Part shown: positions 1-5,591 of the stretch, in pieces | Numbering within the stretch: position 1 is the stretch's first letter | Layout: each line of letters begins with the position of its first letter | Origin: Frankia sp. | GTDB lineage: Bacteria > Actinomycetota > Actinomycetes > Frankiales > Frankiaceae | DNA: 6,137 bases | Direction: 5' to 3' | NCBI GenBank assembly: GCA_019689615.1 | Contig: JADGHD010000318.1 | Location: 1-6,137 of the forward strand | Notes under the pieces: model-generated | Databases searched by the model: none | What the model was told of the DNA's origin: nothing | The model's input: only the letters and a program-made list of their open reading frames with translations | Translations under genes and position numbers: made by a program

Positions 1-176
1 GGGTGGGCGGGGCGGCCGCGGCCCCCCCGGCCCGCGCGCCGCGCGGCCAGGGCGGCGAGAGCCTTGCCGTTGATGAGGCCGCCCGGCAGCCGGATGCGGG
101 CCAGCCCGCTGTCGGCGGCCTCGTGCAGGACGAGAGTGCCGGGGCAGCGGTCGGGCCGCGGCGGGGTGTTCTTCAC
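1..176 (-). CDS. cobG: Precorrin-3B synthase CobG, N-terminal fragment (cut by left edge)
   Basis: CobG converts precorrin-3A to precorrin-3B with O2 and an Fe-S centre, preparing the macrocycle for ring contraction in the aerobic B12 pathway. Only the first 58 codons are in the window. Residues 7-12 read RPDRCP, followed by LVLHEAADSGLARIRLPGG (residues 15-33). This is the start of the first nitrite/sulfite reductase ferredoxin-like half-domain, in the form typical of actinobacterial CobG. I chose the GTG at 174-176 because the next upstream in-frame codons soon reach a stop and the CobG homology begins a few residues after it. It lies 19 nt after the cbtA stop and has no strong ribosome-binding site, so coupling to cbtA is likely. 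After residue 45 the frame turns into Arg/Gly-rich sequence unlike the family and contains a G7 run (22-28), so a frameshift or sequence error there is possible. The Fe-S ligands lie outside the window. The identification rests on a short stretch but the match is good. Confidence 0.82.
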   Translation of the reverse strand, partial: MKNTPPRPDRCPGTLVLHEAADSGLARIRLPGGLINGKALAALAARRAGRGGRGRPAH

Positions 177-203
177 CGCTACGACGGTCTCACCGCTACG
201 ACG
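173..203. repeat. Tandem duplication (14-bp units, 17-bp period) at the cbtA/cobG junction
   Basis: The 14-bp unit tcaccgctacgacg occurs exactly at 173-186 and again at 190-203. On the coding strand each copy contains a TAG followed two bases later by a GTG. The right-hand copy holds the cbtA stop (196-198) and a GTG at 191-193. The left-hand copy holds a second TAG (179-181) and the cobG start GTG (174-176). The repeat therefore adds 17 bp between what would otherwise be a stop and start 2 bp apart, and leaves a four-codon frame (GTG AGA CCG TCG TAG) in between. Confidence 0.9.
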
Positions 204-1065
204 CGGTGCCGGTGGCCGATTCGACCGCCAGGGACGCCGGGCTGCCCGTCCTGGCCTTCGCCGCGGCGGGCTCGAGCAGCCGCTGGGCGAGCGGGCCGAA
301 TACCAGGCCGAGCGTGCCCCAGAGGATCAGCTGCGCGCCGACCGAGTAGAGCCGGAACGCGTACACGACGTCCGCGGGGAAGCCGGGGAACACGATGTTC
401 CCGTCCGGATCGAGCAGCGGCTGGGGGATGTCGGTGTCAGGGCTTCCCACGCTCAGCGAGCCGAACGACGGCAGGAACCCGTACAGCAGGCCGACGGCCA
501 CGAGGAACGCGGCGCCGGCGAGCAGGGTGGCCGTCCAGGCCGAGTAGCGGGCCCGCAGCTGGCGGCCGAGCATCACGGTGAGCACGCCGACGATGACCGA
601 TGCAGCCACCAGGGACAGGTACAGCGCGCCGCGCTCGGTGATGGTCTCGTCGTCGCCGACCGCGGGCGGGCTCGCCGGGTACTTGAGGAAGGGCACGAGG
701 AAGACGGTCACGAACCCGCCGAGGGCGACGAGCAGCGCGAGCGTGCGGGCGCGCACGGCGCCCACCCGCTGGTAGGCGGCGGTGAACGCGACCGCGTACA
801 GGCCGCCGATCGCGATCGCGAAGGCGACGATGCCGACCCCGATGCCGACGTTGGCCTGGACCGTGCGGCTGAAGACCTCGTGCTCGTGCGCGTGCGCCAC
901 GAGTCCCGCGGCGTGGTCGAGCGCGTGCTGGGCCTCGGCGCGGCCGTCCTCGTAGGCGATCGCCTTGTCGATCTGGGGCTCCGCGAAGATGCGGGCGAAC
1001 ACGAAGGCGAGCAGGCCCGCGGCCAGCCCGCTCAGCATCCCCCGCAGAATGAGCTTCTTTTCCAT
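196..1065 (-). CDS. cbtA: Cobalt uptake membrane protein CbtA
   Basis: CbtA is the large membrane subunit of the predicted CbtAB cobalt transporter, a family found by its association with cobalamin riboswitches and B12 genes. The protein is 289 aa. Hydrophobic segments lie at about residues 7-27, 73-97, 108-127, 146-166, 177-198 and 241-264, giving five or six membrane spans. A His/Glu cluster HAHEHE (58-63) lies in the first loop and could bind metal. The family signature FLKYPASPPAVGDDETI (126-142) is present, as is FRLYSVGAQLILWG (237-250) before the last span. The ATG at 1063-1065 is preceded by GGGGAG with a 4-nt spacer. The stop lies 19 nt before cobG. Unusually, cbtB is not directly adjacent but 377 bp upstream. 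The family assignment is firm. Transport itself is inferred from genomic context in the literature rather than shown here. Confidence 0.93.
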   Translation of the reverse strand: MEKKLILRGMLSGLAAGLLAFVFARIFAEPQIDKAIAYEDGRAEAQHALDHAAGLVAHAHEHEVFSRTVQANVGIGVGIVAFAIAIGGLYAVAFTAAYQRVGAVRARTLALLVALGGFVTVFLVPFLKYPASPPAVGDDETITERGALYLSLVAASVIVGVLTVMLGRQLRARYSAWTATLLAGAAFLVAVGLLYGFLPSFGSLSVGSPDTDIPQPLLDPDGNIVFPGFPADVVYAFRLYSVGAQLILWGTLGLVFGPLAQRLLEPAAAKARTGSPASLAVESATGTAS

Positions 1066-1193
1066 ACCGCTCCCCGTTTGTGGGCGCGCGGCGTCATGGA
1101 CACCGGGCGCGGCGTTGGGTCACCCGCGCACAGGCGGGCGGGCATGCGCCGGCCGATCAGTCCTTTCCCAGCGGTTGACCGGCGGGCACGACA

Positions 1194-1218
1194 CACAGGC
1201 GTGACGGACTCGCCTGTG
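1194..1218 (-). repeat. Perfect 8-bp inverted repeat, 9-nt loop
   Basis: The arms cacaggcg (1194-1201) and cgcctgtg (1211-1218) are exact reverse complements around a 9-nt loop. The left arm also recurs as a direct copy at 1129-1136. On the minus transcript this would be the last strong hairpin before cbtA. It has no U-tract, so it does not look like a classic intrinsic terminator. Confidence 0.6.
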
Positions 1219-1221
1219 CCA

Positions 1222-1256
1222 GCCGGGACCGACCGGCGCCGATTTCCTGTCCCGGC
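1222..1256 (-). repeat. Perfect 8-bp inverted repeat, 19-nt loop
   Basis: The arms gccgggac (1222-1229) and gtcccggc (1249-1256) are exact reverse complements. The 19-nt loop contains the palindrome ggcgcc. The repeat starts only 3 bp from the neighbouring 1194-1218 inverted repeat, so the two would stack as consecutive hairpins in RNA. Confidence 0.6.
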
Positions 1257-1299
1257 CTACCTGAGCCGCGCGCAGCGGCACCGGCCGGGCAAGGACAGA

Positions 1300-1329
1300 G
1301 AAAGCGCGACAACCATTTTTCGCGCTCTC
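1300..1329 (-). repeat. 10-bp imperfect inverted repeat, 10-nt loop
   Basis: The arms gaaagcgcga (1300-1309) and tcgcgctctc (1320-1329) pair in nine of ten positions. The odd position is A-C as plus-strand RNA but G-U as minus-strand RNA, so the hairpin is fully paired only when read in the direction of the cbt genes. The loop is A/T-rich, which stands out in this GC-rich region. Confidence 0.6.
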
Positions 1330-1442
1330 GAGGGCCACTTTGAAACCGTGGGACCCGGGCGGCTGGAAAGGCCGGTGAACCCTCCATCGACCTCGCCGGA
1401 CCACGCCGGCCGTGACCGGCTGAGGGTCGAGCTGGAGAAGGT

Positions 1443-1652
1443 TCAGTGGCAGGGGAAGGCGAGGAAGTGGCGCGCGTCGTGCACGAACTCGTGGATGTGC
1501 GTGTCCGAGCCGAACAGCGAGGTCATGCCCTGGTCGACCCCGACGAAGTAGTAGACGGCGAGGCCGGCCACGATCATCAGCGTGGTCCAGAGAAACGATG
1601 TGGGGACCGGGAGTGCCGCGGCTCTGCTCGCGATGGGTGTGTCGGTGCTCAA
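1443..1652 (-). CDS. cbtB: Cobalt transporter subunit CbtB
   Basis: CbtB is the small partner of CbtA in predicted cobalt uptake. The protein is 69 aa with one membrane span at about residues 19-38. Its C-terminal tail HIHEFVHDARHFLAFPCH (52-69) carries the family's His motif (H54, H58, H62) and ends in Cys68-His69, a likely metal-binding site. The start is TTG at 1650-1652, with GAGGG (1660-1664) 7 nt upstream. No ATG or GTG gives a better-placed start. It is the first gene after the cobalamin riboswitch, 39 nt beyond the aptamer, which is the usual arrangement for this family. The small size and conserved C-terminus make the assignment secure. The TTG start is well supported but not proven. 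Confidence 0.93.
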   Translation of the reverse strand: MSTDTPIASRAAALPVPTSFLWTTLMIVAGLAVYYFVGVDQGMTSLFGSDTHIHEFVHDARHFLAFPCH

Positions 1653-1691
1653 GGCGATGCCCTCTCTGGGATGACGCGTCCCGATGCAGTG
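1653..1691 (-). promoter_or_regulatory. Likely riboswitch expression platform covering the cbtB ribosome-binding site
   Basis: On the minus strand a CCC (1668-1670) sits between two GGG triplets. It can pair with the upstream one, as GGGA (1679-1682) with TCCC (1668-1671), or with GGG (1660-1662), which is part of the cbtB ribosome-binding site. The two pairings exclude each other, and there is no U-tract. This favours control of translation over termination. The stems are short and the link to ligand binding is inferred. Confidence 0.45.
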
Positions 1692-1792
1692 CTGCCCAGG
1701 CGGCCGAAGACCTGACTTACGGCTCGTCGGGCGAGCCGATCACAGTGGCGCGACCGTGCCGGATTCTCACCGGCTTCCTCTGCCGCCTGGCT
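1692..1792 (-). promoter_or_regulatory. Cobalamin riboswitch (B12 element) upstream of cbtB
   Basis: The minus strand shows the conserved core in order. GGAAGCCGGTGAGAATCCGGC (1758-1778) is followed by the GCCACTGT segment and then the B12 box AGTCAGGTCTTCGG (about 1704-1717). A closing helix is formed by CCAGGCGGC (1782-1790) with GCCGCCTGG (1696-1704), 9 perfect pairs. Between the core and the B12 box lies a single 7-bp hairpin (1720-1726 with 1732-1738), so the peripheral domain is compact. Cobalamin riboswitches bind B12 coenzyme forms and usually shut down B12 synthesis or cobalt uptake genes. Here cbtB is the direct target, with cbtA and cobG probably following in the same transcript. 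The exact 5' and 3' limits are approximate. Confidence 0.95.
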
Positions 1793-1797
1793 CGACC

Positions 1798-1827
1798 AGG
1801 TTAGGTCGTGCAAGGCGGATGGGTCAA
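1798..1827 (-). promoter_or_regulatory. Probable sigma70-type promoter for riboswitch-cbtB
   Basis: On the minus strand TTGACC (1822-1827) and TAACCT (1798-1803) are separated by 18 bp. They match a -35 and a TAnnnT-type actinobacterial -10. The predicted start, near 1791, would fall at the first base of the riboswitch closing helix, which supports the call. A 5-bp inverted repeat CCTGG/CCAGG (1796-1800 with 1786-1790) overlaps this point. No mapping data are available. Confidence 0.6.
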
Positions 1828-1845
1828 TGTGACGGACGTTTTTTC

Positions 1846-1860
1846 CGCCGGGTTTCGGCG
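1846..1860 (-). other. Small hairpin after cobN, weak terminator candidate
   Basis: The arms cgccg (1846-1850) and cggcg (1856-1860) form a 5-bp stem with a 5-nt loop, 22 bp after the cobN stop. On the cobN transcript the hairpin is followed by an A-run rather than a U-run, so it lacks the mark of an efficient intrinsic terminator. cobN transcripts may read into the riboswitch. Confidence 0.2.
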
Positions 1861-1882
1861 CGTCGGCGCTGGCCGGTTGGCG

Positions 1883-4800
1883 TCATCGGGTACGGCCTTC
1901 GACGTCGCCCTCGGCGCGCAGGTAGACCTCGCGCAGCGCGTCGAGTGTCCCCGGTTCCGGTGCCGCCCACATTCCCCGGTCGACGGCCTCCAGGAGGCGC
2001 TCGGCGATACCGTGCAAGGCCCACGGGTTCGCCTCGGCGAGGAACCTCTGGTTTTCCGGGTCCAGCACGTAGGCCTGGCTGACGGCCTCGTACATCCAGT
2101 CGGCCACCACCCCGGCCGTCGCGTCGTAGCCGAACAGGTAGTCGACGGTGGCGGCGAGCTCGAACGCGCCCTTGTAGCCGTGGCGGCGCATCGAGGCGAT
2201 CCAGCGCGGGTTGACGACGCGCGCCCGCACCACCCGGGCCATCTCCTCGTCGAGGGTGCGGGTGCGGACCGCGTCGGGCCGGGTCGAGTCGCCGACGTAG
2301 GCCCGCGGGCTGCGGCCGGTCAGCGCCCGCGCGGTCGCGATCATGCCGCCGTGGTACTGGAAGTAGTCGTCGGAGTCGGCGATGTCGTGCTCGAGGCTGT
2401 CTGTGTTCTTCACCGCGACGCTGATCCGGCGGTAGGCGGCCGCCATGTCCTCCCGCGCCGCCCGGCCGTCCAGGCCGCGGCCGTAGGCGAACCCGCCCCA
2501 GGCCGCGTACACCTCGGCGAGGTCGGCGTCGTCGTGCCAGGTCCCGGCGTCGACGAGGGGGAGCAGGCCCGTCCCGTAGGCGCCCGGCTTCGACCCGAAG
2601 ATGCGGGTCGTGGCCCGTCGGCGGTCGCCGTGGGCCGCGGTGTCGGCGTCGGCATGCGCCCGGACGTAGTTGTCCGCCGGGTCCTCGTCGAGGTCGGCGA
2701 CGAGCCGGACGGCGTCGTCGAGCAGGTCGACGACGTGCGGGAACGCGTCGCGGAAGAATCCGGAGACGCGCACCGTGACGTCGATGCGGGGCCGGCCAAG
2801 CTCGGTGAGCGGGATCGGCTCCAGGCCGCGCACCCGTCGCGACGCCTCGTCCCACAGCGGGGCGACGCCGAGCAGCGCGAGGATCTCGGCGACGTCGTCG
2901 CCGGAGGTGCGCATCGCCGAGGTGCCCCACGCCGACAGGCCGACCGAACGCGGATACCCGCCGGTGTCGGCGACGTGGCGGGCCAGCAGTGACTCGGCCA
3001 TTGCGCGGCCGGTCTCCCAGGCCAGCGGGCTGGGTATCGCCCGCGGGTCGACGGCGTAGAAGTTGCGTCCGGTCGGCAGCACGTTGACCAGCCCGCGTAG
3101 CGGCGAGCCGCTCGGCCCGGCGGGGATGTAGCCGCCGGCCAGCGCGTGCAGAACCCGGCCGATCTCGTCGGACGTGCCGGCGAGCCGGGGCACGATCTCG
3201 GTGGCCGCGAACGTGAGCGCGGCCGTGACGGCGGCGCGGTCGGCGCCCCGGGCTACCGCCCTGCCCGGGCCGGCCGATCCACCACTCGCGTCGGCCGCGC
3301 CGAGGACCTCGGCGACCACCTCCGTTACGGCGGCCGGGTCCCAGCCGCGGTCCTCCAGCCCGCGGACGAGGGCGCGGGCGACGGCCTCGACCGCGTCGGT
3401 GCGCGCCGTGCCCTCCCCGTCGCCGAGCCCGAGGGCCTGGCGCAGGCCGGGCAGCGCGACGACGCCGCCCCACAGCTGGCGGGCGCGCAGCATCGACAGC
3501 ACCAGGTTGACCCGGGCCTCGCCGGTGGGCGCGCTGCCCAGCACGTGTAGCCCGTCGCGGATCTGCGCGTCCTTGATCTCGCACAGCCAGCCGTCGACGT
3601 GCAGCAGGAACTCGTCGAACTCGGCGTCATGCGGCCGGTCGGCCAGGCCCAGGTCGTGGTCGAGCCTGGCGGCCTCGATCAGCGTCCAGATCTGCGCGCG
3701 GATCGCCGGCAGCTTCGCCGGGTCCATCGCCGCGATCTGGGCGTGCTCGTCGAGCAGCCGCTCGAGGCGGGCGATGTCGCCGTAGCTGTCGGCCCGGGCC
3801 ATCGGCGGGACGAGGTGGTCGACGATCGTGGCGTGCGCCCGCCGCTTCGCCTGGGTGCCCTCGCCCGGGTCGTTGACGAGGAACGGGTAGACCAGCGGCA
3901 GGTCACCGATGGCTGCGTCCGGCGCGCACCCCGCCGACAGGGCGGCAGCCTTGCCGGGCAGCCACTCGAGGTTGCCGTGCTTGCCGACGTGCACCACGGC
4001 GTGCGCGCCGAAGCCCACCCCGTCGACGTCGGGGGAGCTGCGCAGCCAGTGGTAGGCAGCCAGGTAGTGGTGACTCGGCGGCAGCTCGGGGTCGTGGTAG
4101 ATCGCGATTGGGTTCTGGCCGAACCCGCGCGGTGGCTGAATGAGGATCACCACGTTGCCCGCGGCAAGGGTGGCCAGCACGATCTCCCCGTCTGGGTCGG
4201 TCGACCGGTCGACGAACAGGTCGCCGGGCGCCGCGCCCCAGTGCTCCTCGACCGCGGCGCGCAGGTCGGCGGGCAGGGTGGCGAACCAGCGCCGGTAGAC
4301 GGCGGCCGGGATCCGGACCGGGCTGCCGGCCAGCTGCTCGGCCGTCAGCCAGTCCTCGTCCTGCCCGCCGGCCTCGATCAGCGCGTGGATCAGCGCGTCC
4401 CCGTCGCCGGTGGCGAGGCCGGGCAGCGCGCCTGGTCCGTCGGCCGGGCCCAGGTCGTAGCCGGCGGCCCGCATCGCCCGCAGCAGTGCCAGCACGCTGG
4501 CCGGGGTGTCCAGGCCGACGGCGTTGCCGATCCGGGCATGCTTGGTCGGGTAGGCCGACAGCACCAGGGCCACCTTCTTGTCCGCGTTCGGCACATGGCG
4601 CAGCCGGGCGTGGCGGACCGCGATCCCGGCGACGCGGGCCGCCCGTTCCGGGTCGGGCACGTAGCGGGTCAGGCCGTCGTCGTCGACCTCCTTGAACGAG
4701 AACGGGACGGTGATGATCCGCCCGTCGAACTCGGGGATCGCGACCTGCGTCGCCGTATCCAGCGGCGACAGCCCGTCGTCGGCCGCCTCCCATGCCGCCC

Positions 4801-5578
4801 GCGGCGACGTCACCGTCAGTGCCTGCAGGACCGGCACGTCCAGCGCGGCGAGCGCGCCGACGTCCCAGTCCTCGTCCCGGCCGCCAGCTCCGGCGTCGGC
4901 GGGGACCGCGCCGGCCGCGCCGCCGGCGGCGAGCACCGTCGTGACCAGCGCGTCCGCGCGGCCGAGCTCGGCCAGCAGCGCCTCGTCGGCGGCGCGCAGC
5001 GACGCGCAGAAGATCGGCACCGCCCGTCCGCCGGCGGCCTCGACCGCGTCGGCGAGCGCGTCCACGAACGCGGTGTTCCCGGCCAGCTCGTGTGCTCGGT
5101 AGTAGAGGATCGCGACGGTCGGACGGGGCAGCGCGGCGAGCGGTGCCGGGTCGGGCCGGGCGCGGACACCCCAGGGTGGGGTCGGCACGGGCGGGCCGAA
5201 CCCGTGCCCGGTGAGCAGCAGCGTGTCGGACAGGAACCGGGCCAGCTGGCGCAGGTTGTCCGGGCCGCCGTGGGCGAGGTAGGCGTGCGCCTGCGCGGCG
5301 ACCCCGGCGGGCACGGTCGACAGTTCCATCAGCTCGGCGTCGGGGGCGAGCTCACCGCTGAGCAGGACGGCCGGCCGGCCGCTGGCGAGCACCGCGCCGA
5401 CGCCCTCCGGCCAGGCCCGCCGGCCGCCGAGCAGCCGCAGCACGACGATGTCGACGCCGTCGAGCAGGGCCGGCAGGTCGTCAACCGTCAGCCGGGCCGG
5501 GTTGGCCAGCCGGTAGTCCTCGCCGGTGGCGTGGGCGCACGACAGGTCCGTGTCGGACGTCGACAGCAGCAGGATCAC
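1883..5578 (-). CDS. cobN: Aerobic cobaltochelatase large subunit CobN
   Basis: CobN is the substrate-binding subunit of the ATP-dependent chelatase that inserts cobalt into hydrogenobyrinic acid a,c-diamide in the cytoplasm. It is related to magnesium chelatase subunit H. The protein is 1231 aa, full length for the family. Recognisable blocks are PTVAILYYRAHELAGNTAF (153-171), VPFSFKEVDDDG (291-302), SAYPTKHARIGNAVGLDTP (341-359), and the hallmark VVHVGKHGNLEWLPGK (528-543) with its conserved His and Glu residues. These are followed by YPFLVNDPGEGTQAKRR (564-580), GRNFYAVDP (837-845), LSAWGTSAMRTSGDD (881-895), KNTDSLEHDIADSDDYFQYHGG (1057-1078) and RRHGYKGAFE (1131-1140). A Gly/Ala-rich linker at about 760-781 is the least conserved part. 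The start is GTG at 5576-5578. The frame stays open upstream, but that part is Arg-rich shadow sequence antisense to none of the family blocks and overlapping cobB. The ATPase partners (CobS/CobT or ChlI/ChlD type) are not in the window. Confidence 0.97.
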   Translation of the reverse strand: MILLLSTSDTDLSCAHATGEDYRLANPARLTVDDLPALLDGVDIVVLRLLGGRRAWPEGVGAVLASGRPAVLLSGELAPDAELMELSTVPAGVAAQAHAYLAHGGPDNLRQLARFLSDTLLLTGHGFGPPVPTPPWGVRARPDPAPLAALPRPTVAILYYRAHELAGNTAFVDALADAVEAAGGRAVPIFCASLRAADEALLAELGRADALVTTVLAAGGAAGAVPADAGAGGRDEDWDVGALAALDVPVLQALTVTSPRAAWEAADDGLSPLDTATQVAIPEFDGRIITVPFSFKEVDDDGLTRYVPDPERAARVAGIAVRHARLRHVPNADKKVALVLSAYPTKHARIGNAVGLDTPASVLALLRAMRAAGYDLGPADGPGALPGLATGDGDALIHALIEAGGQDEDWLTAEQLAGSPVRIPAAVYRRWFATLPADLRAAVEEHWGAAPGDLFVDRSTDPDGEIVLATLAAGNVVILIQPPRGFGQNPIAIYHDPELPPSHHYLAAYHWLRSSPDVDGVGFGAHAVVHVGKHGNLEWLPGKAAALSAGCAPDAAIGDLPLVYPFLVNDPGEGTQAKRRAHATIVDHLVPPMARADSYGDIARLERLLDEHAQIAAMDPAKLPAIRAQIWTLIEAARLDHDLGLADRPHDAEFDEFLLHVDGWLCEIKDAQIRDGLHVLGSAPTGEARVNLVLSMLRARQLWGGVVALPGLRQALGLGDGEGTARTDAVEAVARALVRGLEDRGWDPAAVTEVVAEVLGAADASGGSAGPGRAVARGADRAAVTAALTFAATEIVPRLAGTSDEIGRVLHALAGGYIPAGPSGSPLRGLVNVLPTGRNFYAVDPRAIPSPLAWETGRAMAESLLARHVADTGGYPRSVGLSAWGTSAMRTSGDDVAEILALLGVAPLWDEASRRVRGLEPIPLTELGRPRIDVTVRVSGFFRDAFPHVVDLLDDAVRLVADLDEDPADNYVRAHADADTAAHGDRRRATTRIFGSKPGAYGTGLLPLVDAGTWHDDADLAEVYAAWGGFAYGRGLDGRAAREDMAAAYRRISVAVKNTDSLEHDIADSDDYFQYHGGMIATARALTGRSPRAYVGDSTRPDAVRTRTLDEEMARVVRARVVNPRWIASMRRHGYKGAFELAATVDYLFGYDATAGVVADWMYEAVSQAYVLDPENQRFLAEANPWALHGIAERLLEAVDRGMWAAPEPGTLDALREVYLRAEGDVEGRTR

Positions 5579-5591
5579 GGTCGGCTCCCCT
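5575..5591 (-). promoter_or_regulatory. cobB stop/cobN start overlap with ribosome-binding site
   Basis: The cobB stop TGA (5575-5577) and the cobN start GTG (5576-5578) share bases as GTGA. AGGGGAG (5585-5591) lies 6 nt upstream of the GTG, inside the end of cobB. This decides the cobN start and points to coupled translation of the two genes. Confidence 0.85.

Larger units (their letters stand above)
1066..1442 (-). other. Non-coding spacer between cbtB and cbtA, rich in inverted repeats
   Basis: This 377-bp stretch separates two genes that are usually close together. I find no convincing gene. The short open frames on either strand (for example 1157-1387 and 1120-1404, both minus) give Arg/Pro/Gly-rich products with no recognisable domain. 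It does hold three well-formed inverted repeats in a row (1194-1218, 1222-1256, 1300-1329), a weaker 5-bp one (1123-1127 with 1134-1138), and a locally A/T-richer patch near 1308-1345. I see no second cobalamin box. As minus-strand RNA it would form a chain of hairpins between the two cistrons. That could be a processing or attenuation element, a structured leader for cbtA, or a dispersed intergenic repeat. Confidence 0.6.

Noticed and set aside
1194..1256. Second riboswitch (cobalamin, NiCo or c-di-AMP type) in front of cbtA
   Set aside because: The hairpins are real, but I could not find a B12 box or the conserved core of the other two classes. I left it as unassigned structure.
1120..1404. 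Small minus-strand frames in the cbtB-cbtA spacer (94 and 76 codons)
   Set aside because: They overlap each other in different frames, span the inverted repeats, and have atypical composition and no known motif. A weak GAGG before the ATG at 1385-1387 is not enough to call a gene.
64..1551. 495-codon plus-strand frame antisense to cobG, cbtA and part of cbtB
   Set aside because: CbtA has a clear family signature and membrane spans on the other strand. The plus-strand product is low-complexity and charged, without recognisable domains.
1846..1860. Strong intrinsic terminator after cobN
   Set aside because: The stem is only 5 bp, and on the transcribed strand it is followed by A rather than U residues.
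1824..3584. 586-codon minus-strand frame overlapping cobN
   Set aside because: It lies in another frame of cobN, is extremely Arg/Pro/Gly-rich, and has no family features. It is a shadow of cobN.
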